From Streptomyces rhizosphaerihabitans (GTDB lineage: Bacteria > Actinomycetota > Actinomycetes > Streptomycetales > Streptomycetaceae), in the NCBI RefSeq assembly GCF_025399795.1, contig NZ_JAODTZ010000010.1:62001-126000 (forward strand): a DNA stretch of 64,000 bases, in the 5' to 3' direction. Both the position numbers and the translations under genes were made by a program. The notes below the pieces were generated by a model. The model worked only from the letters and a program-made list of their open reading frames with translations. It made no database searches and was not told the DNA's origin. Shown here piece by piece: positions 51,454-60,132 of the stretch; positions within the stretch are counted from its first letter, which is position 1, and every line of letters begins with the position of its first letter.

Positions 51454-51469
51454 GGACTGGCATCGGGGC

Positions 51470-51524
51470 GCTCTGACAGGGGGCGCGGCGGCCGGCTCCG
51501 GCCGCCGCGCGGGGCCGTCAGAGC
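51470..51524. terminator. Nested hairpin between Imm21 and DUF885 genes
   Basis: Inner perfect 11-bp stem GCGCGGCGGCC / GGCCGCCGCGC (51483-51493 and 51500-51510) inside outer arms GCTCTGAC / GTCAGAGC. It includes the DUF885 stop and serves both converging genes. Confidence 0.8.
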
Positions 51525-53209
51525 CGGGACAGTTCGTCCACCAGGTCGTCCAGGCCCAGCGAACCCTGGGACAGAGCGGCCATGTGCCAGGCCTTCGCGT
51601 CGAACGCGTCACCGTGGCGCTTCTTCGCGTTCTCACGGCCCAGCAGCCAGGCGCGTTCGCCGAGCTTGTAGCCGATGGCCTGGCCGGGCATCGTGAGGTA
51701 GCGGGTCAGCTCGCTCTCCACGAAATCGGCCGGCCGGCTGCTGTGCGCGCCGAAGAACTCCTGCGCCAGGTCCGGAGTCCACCGCTCGCCCGGGTGGAAG
51801 GGGGAGTCGGCGGGGATCTCCAGTTCCAGGTGCATGCCGATGTCGACGATGACCCTGGCGGCCCGCATCATCTGCGCGTCGAGGTAGCCGAGCCGCTGCT
51901 CCGCGTCGGCCAGGAAGCCGAGCTCGTCCATCAGCCGCTCCGCGTACAGCGCCCAGCCCTCGCAGTTGGCGCTGACCTGGCCGACGGTGGCCTGGTAGCG
52001 GGACAGGTCGTCGACGACGTACGCCCATTGCGCGAGCTGGAGGTGATGGCCGGGCACCCCCTCGTGGTACCAGGTCGAGACGAGATCGTAGACGGGGAAG
52101 CGGGTCTGTCCCATCGTGGGCAGCCAGGTGCGGCCCGGCCGCGAGAAGTCCTGCGACGGGGCGGTGTAGTACGGGGCCGCCGCACCGCCGGGCGGTGCGA
52201 TGCGGGACTCCACCTTCCGTACCGGCTCGGCGAGTTCGAAGTGCGTGCCGTCCAGGGCCGTGATCGCCTCGTCCATCAGCCCCTGGAGCCACCTCTGGAC
52301 CTCGTCGACGCCCTCGATGTGCCGGCCGTGCTCGTCGAGGTGCGCGAGCGCCACCCAGGGTGTGGCCGCGCCGGGCAGGATCTTCTCGGCCTCGGTCCGC
52401 ATCTCGCCGAGGAGACGGTGGTACTCGGCCCAGCCGTACGCGTACGCCTCGTCGAGGTCGAGATCCGTACCGTTGAAGTACCGGGCCAGCCGCGCGTACC
52501 GCTCGTGGCCCACCGTGTTCGGCGCGCCCTCGATCGTGGGCGCGTACACCTCGCGCATCCAGTCCCGCAGGGCGACCAGCGCCTCCGTCGCGGTACGCGC
52601 CGCCGTGTCCAGCTCCTCGCGCGCGGAGTCGGGGCCCGCCGAGACGAAGTCCTCGAACCAGCCGCGGCCCTGGCCGTCCGTGTCCGACCACTCGGTGAGC
52701 TGCTCGATGAACGTCGCGGTCGGGCGCGGGCCCGCGTACAGCTTGCGGTCGAGCCCGAGCGCAAGCGACTCCCGGTAGCCCGAGAGCGCGGCCGGTACCG
52801 CGCGCAGCCGCTCGGCGACCGCGGCCCAGTCCTCGTCGGTCTCAGTCGGTGTCAGGGTGAAGACCTGCCGCACACTGTGCGCCGCCGTGTGCAGATTGCC
52901 GACCGACCGCAGGCCCTCGCCCGCGTCGTGGACCGCGAGTGCGGCGGTGAGCCGTTCACGCAGCAGCCGGGCGCAACGGCGCTCGATGTCACGTTCCGCG
53001 CCCGGCTGCCGCTCCGCCTCGTCCAGCCGCGCGAGTGTCACCCGCGCCAGCTCGGCGACGGCGTCCTGGCCGGTGGGCGAGGTGTCGGGGAGCCTGCTGT
53101 GACTCTCCTTCACACCGAGGTAGGTGCCGAGGACCGGGTCGAGGGCGATGAGCTCGTCGACGTACGCGTCGGCGACCTCGCGGGGCAGCGGGTTCTTCGT
53201 CTGTGACAT
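51518..53209 (-). CDS. DUF885 metallopeptidase-like protein
   Basis: 563 aa, mostly helical, from the ATG at 53207-53209 (an upstream GTG would add two residues). The zinc motif HEGVPGHHLQ near residue 380 is of the HExxGHH type found in DUF885 proteins, with the third ligand in the CEGWALYAERLMDELG helix. Members are thought to be cytosolic or exported peptidases; no signal peptide is present here. The family occurs widely and its substrates are not known. Confidence 0.88.
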   Translation of the reverse strand: MSQTKNPLPREVADAYVDELIALDPVLGTYLGVKESHSRLPDTSPTGQDAVAELARVTLARLDEAERQPGAERDIERRCARLLRERLTAALAVHDAGEGLRSVGNLHTAAHSVRQVFTLTPTETDEDWAAVAERLRAVPAALSGYRESLALGLDRKLYAGPRPTATFIEQLTEWSDTDGQGRGWFEDFVSAGPDSAREELDTAARTATEALVALRDWMREVYAPTIEGAPNTVGHERYARLARYFNGTDLDLDEAYAYGWAEYHRLLGEMRTEAEKILPGAATPWVALAHLDEHGRHIEGVDEVQRWLQGLMDEAITALDGTHFELAEPVRKVESRIAPPGGAAAPYYTAPSQDFSRPGRTWLPTMGQTRFPVYDLVSTWYHEGVPGHHLQLAQWAYVVDDLSRYQATVGQVSANCEGWALYAERLMDELGFLADAEQRLGYLDAQMMRAARVIVDIGMHLELEIPADSPFHPGERWTPDLAQEFFGAHSSRPADFVESELTRYLTMPGQAIGYKLGERAWLLGRENAKKRHGDAFDAKAWHMAALSQGSLGLDDLVDELSRL

Positions 53210-53272
53210 GCGCACATCCTCATACGGGGACGGGCGCCGCGTCAGCCCGGTCCACCGGGCTTTTTCACCGCA

Positions 53273-53779
53273 TCAGCCGGATTTGGCCGGGGACGATGTC
53301 CCCGGCGCGGCAGGCGGCAGCAGGGGGCCGCAGTCCCACTGCTGGAATATCAACCGCGTCTCGACCCGCGCCACCTCCCGCTGCGAGGTGAACTCGTCGA
53401 GCACCAGCCGCTGCAGATCCGACATGTCCGCGACCGCGACATGGACGAGGTAGTCGTCGGGACCGGTGAGATGGAAGACGGTCCGGGACTCCGGCAGCAG
53501 CTTGATCCGGTCCACGAAGGGCCCCACCAGTTCCCGGCGGTGCGGCCGCACCTGTACGGACAGCAACGCCTCCAGACCCCGTCCGAGCTTCGCCGGGTCC
53601 AGCCGCAGCTGATGGCCGAGAATCACCCCTGCCCGCCGCAGTCGGGTCACCCGGTCGAGGCAGGTCGAGGGCGCGACCCCCACCTGCGCGGCGAGATCGC
53701 GGTACGTCGTCCGTGCGTCGTTCTGCAACAACCGCAACAGATGAAGATCCACCGGATCGAGTACGACGGAATCGGCCAT
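53273..53779 (-). CDS. Lrp/AsnC-family regulator 2
   Basis: 168 aa from the ATG at 53777-53779. The HTH reads DLHLLRLLQNDARTTYRDLAAQVGVAPSTCLDRVTRLRRAGVI, followed by the RAM domain (TVFHLTGPDDYLVHVAVADMSDLQRLVLDEF) and a Pro/Ala/Ser-rich tail. It is divergent from the trans-sulfuration enzyme with only 60 bp between starts, the classical arrangement for an amino-acid-responsive regulator of the neighbouring enzyme. Confidence 0.92.
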   Translation of the reverse strand: MADSVVLDPVDLHLLRLLQNDARTTYRDLAAQVGVAPSTCLDRVTRLRRAGVILGHQLRLDPAKLGRGLEALLSVQVRPHRRELVGPFVDRIKLLPESRTVFHLTGPDDYLVHVAVADMSDLQRLVLDEFTSQREVARVETRLIFQQWDCGPLLPPAAPGTSSPAKSG

Positions 53780-53839
53780 GGCGCGAACGTAACACGGGAT
53801 GTGGCGCCCGAACCCCGCCCGGTGTTCAGGCTTCCGCCC

Positions 53840-55051
53840 ATGGACTCCGTTGTGTACGACACGCAGGGCGCGCAGGACGCGCAGGACGACCTGAGCGGAA
53901 ACCGCCAGGTCTTCGCGGCTCGGACCAGGGCACTCGCCACCGAAGCCGTGCACGCCGGCCGGGAGGATCTGGCGGGTCTGGGGCTGCACGCGGCCCCGAT
54001 CGACCTGTCCACCACCTACCCCTCGTACGACAGCCGCGGTGAGGCCGCCCGGATCGACGCCTTCGCGGCCGACGGCGCCGAACCCGAGGGCCCGCCCGTC
54101 TACGCCCGCCTCGGCAATCCGACCGTCGCCCGCTTCGAGACCGCCCTCGCGCGCCTCGAAGGCACCGAGAGCGCGGTCGCCTTCGCGAGCGGCATGGCCG
54201 CGCTGAGCGCCGTCCTCCTCGTACGCAACGCGATGGGGCTGCGCCATGTCGTCGCCGTACGTCCCCTGTACGGCTGCAGCGACCACCTCCTCACGGCAGG
54301 GCTGCTCGGCAGCGAGGTCACCTGGGTCGACCCGGCCGGCATCGCCGACGCGCTGCGTCCGGACACGGGCCTCGTGATGGTCGAGTCCCCGGCCAACCCG
54401 ACGCTCGCCGAGCTCGATCTGCGGGCCGTGGCCCACTCCTGCGGTTCCGTCCCGCTCCTCGCCGACAACACCTTCGCCACGCCCGTGCTGCAACGCCCTG
54501 CCGAACACGGCGCGCGCCTGATCCTGCACAGTGCCACCAAGTACCTGGGCGGACACGGGGACGTGATGGCCGGAGTGGTCGCGTGCGACGAGGAGTTCGC
54601 CCGGAAGCTGCGCCAGGTGCGGTTCGCGACGGGGGGTGTCCTGCATCCACTGGCCGGCTATCTGCTGCTGCGGGGCCTTTCGACCCTGCCGGTACGGGTC
54701 CGGGCCGCGTCCTCGAACGCCGCGGAACTCGCCCGCCGGCTCGCCGACGATCCGCGCGTCGCCCGCGTCCACTATCCGCGCATCGGTGGCGCCATGATCG
54801 CCTTCGAGGTGCACGGCGACCCGCACGACGTGATCGCCGGAGTCCGGCTGATCACCCCCGCCGTGAGCCTCGGCAGCGTCGACAGCCTCATCCAGCACCC
54901 GGCCTCCATAAGCCACCGCATCGTCCCCACGGCGGACCGCCAGGACGCGGGCGTGAGCGACCGCCTGCTGCGCCTGTCGGTAGGCCTGGAGGATGTGGAC
55001 GACCTGTGGTCCGACCTGGAGGGAGCACTGGGGTTCACCAGCGGGGGCTGA
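53840..55051 (+). CDS. PLP-dependent trans-sulfuration enzyme (cystathionine gamma-synthase/lyase family)
   Basis: 403 aa. The Cys/Met metabolism fold is clear: YARLGNPTVARFETALARLEG, the cofactor-stacking RPLYGCSDHLL, ESPANPTLAELD, DNTFATPVLQRP and the Schiff-base lysine K234 in HSATKYLGGHGD. The C-terminal SLGSVDSLIQHPASISH and LLRLSVGLEDVDDL complete it. Whether it makes cystathionine, cleaves it, or degrades methionine cannot be told from sequence. It is divergent from Lrp regulator 2. Confidence 0.9.
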   Translation: MDSVVYDTQGAQDAQDDLSGNRQVFAARTRALATEAVHAGREDLAGLGLHAAPIDLSTTYPSYDSRGEAARIDAFAADGAEPEGPPVYARLGNPTVARFETALARLEGTESAVAFASGMAALSAVLLVRNAMGLRHVVAVRPLYGCSDHLLTAGLLGSEVTWVDPAGIADALRPDTGLVMVESPANPTLAELDLRAVAHSCGSVPLLADNTFATPVLQRPAEHGARLILHSATKYLGGHGDVMAGVVACDEEFARKLRQVRFATGGVLHPLAGYLLLRGLSTLPVRVRAASSNAAELARRLADDPRVARVHYPRIGGAMIAFEVHGDPHDVIAGVRLITPAVSLGSVDSLIQHPASISHRIVPTADRQDAGVSDRLLRLSVGLEDVDDLWSDLEGALGFTSGG

Positions 55052-55832
55052 GGGTGCGGGGGAGTGACACTGACGTCTGGCGGCGCCTCGGGGGGTGCCG
55101 GGCGACGCAGGCAGCGCCGGGCGGCACCGGCAATGCCTGGCGGGGGCCGGCCCGGTCGCACCAGCGGCACACGCAGTGCCCGGCGGCACCAGGGGTGCTT
55201 GGCGGTTGTCGACGGTGGTGGCCGTGTCCGGAGGTGCCGGGTGAGTCATGGGCACCCCGGCGCCGCTGCGGACTTCGTTCCGCCGGTCAGCTGGTCCCCG
55301 GGGTATGGCACAGGTCGGCCGCGACCTGGGAGCCTCACCTCGGGCGAAACCGCCGCCACCTGGCGTGCCTGCGCCGGGCGGAGTGGCTGACCCGGCTTCT
55401 CGGGCGGGTCCGGCGCCACTCGGCTTCTCGGGCCGATCGGCGGTACCCGGGGCTCTCGCGTCGGGCGAACCGCCGCCACCCGGCGTGCCTGCGCCGGGCG
55501 GGAGCGGTAGGCCCGGGTCTTCGCGCCGGTCCCTGCCCCCGGCTTCTCGCGGTGGTCCGTGAGTACCCCGGGCTCTCACGTCGGACCGCCGCTGCACGGG
55601 TCCTCGCCTCTGCCCACCAGTACCGGACCTTCGTTTGCTCCGAACCGCCCGCCGCCCGGCATGCCCGCGCCGGGCGGCGGGCGGCCGACCGGCCGGCATC
55701 CCGGCGGTGGAGCGGTGGAGCGGTGGCGGGGGGAGCGGACGGGTCCGCGGACCCGTCCGCCCCGGACGCCCAGGTCTGCGAACGGACGGGCCCGCGGGCC
55801 GACGGGGCCGCGGCCCCGAACTCTGGGGGCGG
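55052..55832. repeat. 781-bp gene-free tract with about 120-bp repeats
   Basis: A roughly 42-bp core (CCGCCGCCACC then GGCGTGCCTGCGCCGGGCGG) occurs at 55341-55382 and 55462-55501, with a decayed third copy near 55638-55685. Frames on both strands are open because of GC content and translate to Pro/Gly strings (PPPPGVPAPGG). The tract separates two convergent genes. Confidence 0.65.
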
Positions 55833-57293
55833 CTAGTCCCGACTGGTCCACGTTCCGTGCTGTGCGTGGCTCTGGCCCTGGTCGTACGGCAGACGCGAGC
55901 TCACCGGTGCGGCGTCCAGGCGGGCGGTGATGACCAGGGTGCCCTCCTCGATCTGGTAGTCGAGCGGGAGGCCGAGGCTGCGCATGGCGGCCACCATTCC
56001 GGTGTTGGATGCCTGCGTGACGGCGTACACGCTCTCGCAGCCGGCCTCGACGGCCATCGTCACCAGGCGGCCCAGCAGTTCGACGCCGATGCCGCGCCGC
56101 TGCCAGTCGTCCTCGACGAGCAGCGCGACCTCCGTCTCGTCGCCGTCCCACAGGAGATGGCCGAGCCCGACGATCCTGCCGGATGCCGTCTGGACGGCCA
56201 GAGTGCGTCCGAAACTGGGGCTGAGCAGGTGGCTGAGGTAGCGGTCCGCGTCGCCGACGGGGCCGTGGTACCGCATGCTCAGCGTGCGCGGCGAGCAGCG
56301 CTCGTGCATCGCCTTGGCGGCCTCGACGTCGGCGGCGTCGGCTCGCCGTACGGTGATCGCGTTGCCTTGAGGAAGCGTCAGCATGTCCTGCCCGCCCGGA
56401 ATGCGCGGACCGAGCCGCGCGTCCAGCTCGACCAGTGCCCGCGCCCGGGCGAACTCGGTCGGTGTGAACGGCAGATACGGCCGCTCCACCGTGATCACCC
56501 CGCCCTCCGGTGCCCGCAGCCGCATCACCGTGTCCTCGAGTGCCCCCTCCACGGGAGCCCCTTCCGCGGCCCGGCCGGAGACGGGAGAGACGGCGGGCAG
56601 CGAGCGGATCGTGCACCGGCCGAGCAACTGCCGCAACGCGAGCGGCAGTTCGGAGGCGTCGAGGGCGGTGCGGGTGGCCAGGCCGAGCACCCGGGTCGGC
56701 GCGTCCACCAGATCGTGGGCGTCGGCCCGCTCGATCCAGGTCGCGGTGCCGCCCGCCTGCGCCACATTGCGGGTGATCTCGGACGTGGCCAGCTCGGCGG
56801 GGGCGCGCAGCAGGAACTCGTCGACCGTCCCGTCCGCCAGCGGGTGCGTCTGGAGGCTCAGGATGTCGACCTGGTGCTGTGCGAGCGCCGTGCACAGTGC
56901 GGCGAGCGAACCCGGCGCGTCCTTGACCGTCGTACGCATCCGCCACAGCACGGTCGCCTCAACGCCGGCCACCGGTGCGGCGGTTCCCGCCTCTTCCCCG
57001 GGAAGCCCGCCCGCTCGCCCGTCCGAGGGCGGCCGGGCGCCGGGATCGCTCGTCGGCGGCGCGTGACCGTGGCGCCGTGCCCACCATGTGTGGAATCCGG
57101 CCGTGGCGACCAGGATCACCGCGGAGATGAGCAGCAGCGCGGTACCGTCCGGCCCGTGCCCGATCAGATTGGCCACACCGTCCGCGACCGCTACGGCCGT
57201 GAACAGTGCGGCGAGTTCGACGATGTCCCGCCGCCAGTGGTGGACGGGCCGTCCGTGCTTCGCACGCGTCACATCAGACATGTCTGGAGTCAT
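55833..57293 (-). CDS. Membrane-anchored ACT-GNAT acetyltransferase
   Basis: 486 aa. Two membrane helices at the N-terminus (IVELAALFTAVAVADGVANLIG; ALLLISAVILVATAGFHTWW). An ACT-type regulatory domain at about residues 115-190 (MRTTVKDAPGSLAALCTALAQHQVDILSLQTH), then a linker. A GNAT domain at about 310-450 follows (ITVRRADAADVEAAKAMHERCS; VEDDWQRRGIGVELLGRLVTMA; SLGLPLDYQIEEG). RRGIG is the acetyl-CoA P-loop. Soluble ACT/cNMP-GNAT proteins of actinomycetes acetylate lysines under amino-acid or cAMP control; a membrane version would be unusual. An ATG 12 bp inside is also possible as start. Confidence 0.85.
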   Translation of the reverse strand: MTPDMSDVTRAKHGRPVHHWRRDIVELAALFTAVAVADGVANLIGHGPDGTALLLISAVILVATAGFHTWWARRHGHAPPTSDPGARPPSDGRAGGLPGEEAGTAAPVAGVEATVLWRMRTTVKDAPGSLAALCTALAQHQVDILSLQTHPLADGTVDEFLLRAPAELATSEITRNVAQAGGTATWIERADAHDLVDAPTRVLGLATRTALDASELPLALRQLLGRCTIRSLPAVSPVSGRAAEGAPVEGALEDTVMRLRAPEGGVITVERPYLPFTPTEFARARALVELDARLGPRIPGGQDMLTLPQGNAITVRRADAADVEAAKAMHERCSPRTLSMRYHGPVGDADRYLSHLLSPSFGRTLAVQTASGRIVGLGHLLWDGDETEVALLVEDDWQRRGIGVELLGRLVTMAVEAGCESVYAVTQASNTGMVAAMRSLGLPLDYQIEEGTLVITARLDAAPVSSRLPYDQGQSHAQHGTWTSRD

Positions 57294-57480
57294 ACAGTCA
57301 CTGTGAAGGAACGGTGTTGCGTGATCACGAACGGCTTGTGACTGATCGGTTAAGTGTCGTTCTGCCCTTTTTGCAGTTCTTTTTACGGGTCTTTTGCCTC
57401 GAACGCGCGAGCGGACTGCTCACCTGGTCAGGGCCGCCCGATCCCTGATCGCCCTGTCCCAGGAATGTGGCGGCCCTACG

Positions 57481-60132
57481 TCAGGCGGCGGCCTCCTGCG
57501 TCAGCGCCGTCCGTAGCCGCCGGGCCTGCGTCACCACCTTGGACGAGCCGCGCCGCTCGGCGGTCCCGGCGAGATGCGCGAGATCACCGCGGGCCCCGGA
57601 CCGCTCGGCACAGTCGGCCGCGACAGCCAGCAGCTCGCCGAGCCCCCGCACCGGGCCGCCGCCCGCCCCGTCCGCTGCCAGGTCGGCCAGCAGGACCGGC
57701 AGCAGGTCGCGCAGCACGGACCAGACGGTGGCGTACGCGCCCGTGGCCGCCGCCGTGCGTATCGACTCGGCCAGCCGGGACTGCTTCAGCGCTCCCCTGC
57801 GCACCAGCTCCCCGATGTCCGTGCCGAGCCGCCCGGCGTCGAGCTGCCCCCGCGCGGCGAGGATCAGCAGGGCGTCCACCGCGGCGAGCCGGTCCTCGGG
57901 ATGCCGGGCCCCGAGCCCGTACGCCACGCACAGGTGCAGTGCTTCGCCCGCCTCACCGTCGGCCTCGGCGAGGAGCGGCAGTATCGCGGCGTCCGCGCGA
58001 CTGTCCTCCACCGCGGCCGTGCTGATGTCGCCCAGCAGCCGCGCCGCCACCAGCTCCCGCCGTCCCGGTACCACGGCCGGCCAGTGCTGCAGGCCCCTGA
58101 CGCCCCAGTGCCGGCAGTACCAGCGGTCCTTGAACACCGTGAAGGGGCGTCCCAGATGCCGGAACTCCGGGGGGAACAGGCCTTGTATGTCTTCGAGTTC
58201 ACCCAGTTCCAGCAGGATACGGACGCCTGAGGTCCGTCGGCGGCTCTCCGGAAGCAGCGGGCCTTCGGCGGCGAGCCACTGAGCCAGCCGGTACCCCTCG
58301 GGGCTGCCGAGCGCGCGGGCCCGCGCCGCGGCCGCCGCCGCCGTCGCCGGGTCGTCGCGCCGTACTCGCAGCAGCGCCTGCGCGAAGTCGGCGGTGCCCG
58401 GCCGGGCGTCGAGCCGCCGGTACTCGGTGAGGCGTGCCACCAGCTCGTCGGGCTCCAGCAGCCCGGTGTCCCAGGTGGGAGTGGCCAGCAGGAACGGCAT
58501 CGGGTCGGCGCGGAGCCGGTAGGACACTTCCCACAGGCGCGCCTCGAAAGCGCGGGACAGAGCACTGTGGTGGCAGTTGCCGCTTGTCGTGCCCTGCTGC
58601 ACCGCAGCATGGAGCGTGTCCATGTCGATCTGCTCGAACAGGGTCGCGAGGACGACTTCGAGACCCTGTGGCGACTCACGGTAGTGCCTGCCCGCGTTCG
58701 AGTACCGCGAATCGCCGTCCCCCCACCAGAATCGCGCGACCACGGGGCCGAGGGCCTCCACCAGAGCGTCCCGGTCGCGGTGGGCGTGGCGGACCAGGCC
58801 GTCCAGGGTGCGCTCGAACGCCGCGACGCCGCCACCGGACGCCAGCAGCGCGCTGACCTCCTCGGCCAGTTCGGTCACCGAGTCCGGTGCCGTCGCCAGC
58901 CGCGCCCGCTCCGGGACGGGCGGCAGCACTTCCTCCTGGACCACCGAAGCGGAGCCGAGAGCCTCGATGCCGAGGAGTCGCTGCGCCCGCAGCCGCAGCC
59001 CCGGACTCAAGTCGTCGGCGAGCTCGCCGAGCCGATCCCGCGCGTCACCCGAGTCGGGCAGTGCGGTGACATGGCGCTCCACCAGCTTCAGCGCACGCTC
59101 CTGCACCTCCGTGTCCTCGTGCCCGAAGGCTTCCGCCACCGCGGGCAGCAGTACATCCGCCGTGGACGGATCGTGCCTGAGGACCTTGCCCAGCAGGACG
59201 AGCTGGGCCCGTACCAGCTTCTTCTCGGTGCGGAAGAGTACGCCCGAGGACATCTCGGCCAGCTGCCGGGACGTCAACTCGCCGTCCAGCGCGAGAGCGG
59301 CGAGCACCGACTGCGCGTGCCAGGCGACGGCCGGAACGGCCTGGCAGGCGAGCGCCGTCCAGTCGGAGGTGCGCTCGCGTTCCTCCTCACGTGTCGGGCC
59401 GAGGGACGACAACAGGCGCAGGAACACCCGTTGGTCGGCGGGGACGCCGCCGCGCAGCAGCCGGGCCACGCAGGCGTCCACCAGAACCTTGCGGTCGAGG
59501 TCGCCCTCCTCGGCCAGTTCGGCGAGGGCGTTGTACCAGCTGCCAGGTCCGTCGCCGAACAACCACGTGATCCGCCCCGTGACCTCCAGCGACTCGAAGA
59601 GGGCGGCGATCATCCGGGGCAGGTGCGGCTCCTTGCGCAGTCGCTGCACCACGGTGCCTCCGCTGTGCCACGAAGCACCGATGTGCTCGAACCAGCCCTG
59701 CACATAGGCGTCGGTCGTCGGAACCTCGCAGCCGGACAGCCCCACCAGCCCCGACAGAAGCGCGAACGGGAGCCGGGACGTCACCGGCCGACCGGCGAGC
59801 CGGTGCGTCAGGTCGGCGAGCCAGTCGGACTCGCGGTCGCCCAGCACATGGAGGAGGACACCGGGGGAGGCCTGGGACCAGCGCATGTCGGCCGCGGCGA
59901 TCCAGGTCGCCGCCCCTGCGGCGCCCGTGTGACAAGCGGCTCCCGCCGCGTGCAGCGCGGGATAGGCCACTCGGGATTCCGCGTTCCACGGCGCGGTCCG
60001 CAACTCCTTGCGGAGTTCCTTCAACGCGGGCAGACAGGCGCGGCGTTCGCCGTCGGTCATCCCGTCCAGGAGACCGGCGGCCTCGACCGTCCGCCCCGCC
60101 CGTACCGCGTTCAACAGTGCTTCGCCGCTCAT
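57481..60132 (-). CDS. DUF6493-family large helical protein
   Basis: 883 aa from the ATG at 60130-60132, which overlaps the stop of the SWIM gene by 3 nt. The sequence is almost entirely helical with HEAT-like stretches (EVQERALKLVERHVTALPDSG; LVRAQLVLLGKVLRHD). Conserved aromatic blocks include FTVFKDRWYCRHWGVRGLQHWPAVVPGRRELVAARLLGD. I recognise it as the DUF6493-type partner of SWIM proteins in Streptomyces. Its function is not established. Overlapping stop and start imply coupled expression with the SWIM gene, so a complex is likely. Confidence 0.8.
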   Translation of the reverse strand: MSGEALLNAVRAGRTVEAAGLLDGMTDGERRACLPALKELRKELRTAPWNAESRVAYPALHAAGAACHTGAAGAATWIAAADMRWSQASPGVLLHVLGDRESDWLADLTHRLAGRPVTSRLPFALLSGLVGLSGCEVPTTDAYVQGWFEHIGASWHSGGTVVQRLRKEPHLPRMIAALFESLEVTGRITWLFGDGPGSWYNALAELAEEGDLDRKVLVDACVARLLRGGVPADQRVFLRLLSSLGPTREEERERTSDWTALACQAVPAVAWHAQSVLAALALDGELTSRQLAEMSSGVLFRTEKKLVRAQLVLLGKVLRHDPSTADVLLPAVAEAFGHEDTEVQERALKLVERHVTALPDSGDARDRLGELADDLSPGLRLRAQRLLGIEALGSASVVQEEVLPPVPERARLATAPDSVTELAEEVSALLASGGGVAAFERTLDGLVRHAHRDRDALVEALGPVVARFWWGDGDSRYSNAGRHYRESPQGLEVVLATLFEQIDMDTLHAAVQQGTTSGNCHHSALSRAFEARLWEVSYRLRADPMPFLLATPTWDTGLLEPDELVARLTEYRRLDARPGTADFAQALLRVRRDDPATAAAAAARARALGSPEGYRLAQWLAAEGPLLPESRRRTSGVRILLELGELEDIQGLFPPEFRHLGRPFTVFKDRWYCRHWGVRGLQHWPAVVPGRRELVAARLLGDISTAAVEDSRADAAILPLLAEADGEAGEALHLCVAYGLGARHPEDRLAAVDALLILAARGQLDAGRLGTDIGELVRRGALKQSRLAESIRTAAATGAYATVWSVLRDLLPVLLADLAADGAGGGPVRGLGELLAVAADCAERSGARGDLAHLAGTAERRGSSKVVTQARRLRTALTQEAAA

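Noticed and set aside
55248-55930. Pro/Gly-rich open frames (PPPPGVPAPGG repeats)
   Set aside because: Both strands and several frames are open across the same DNA repeat; there is no start with a ribosome binding site and the pattern is explained by repeated GC-rich DNA.
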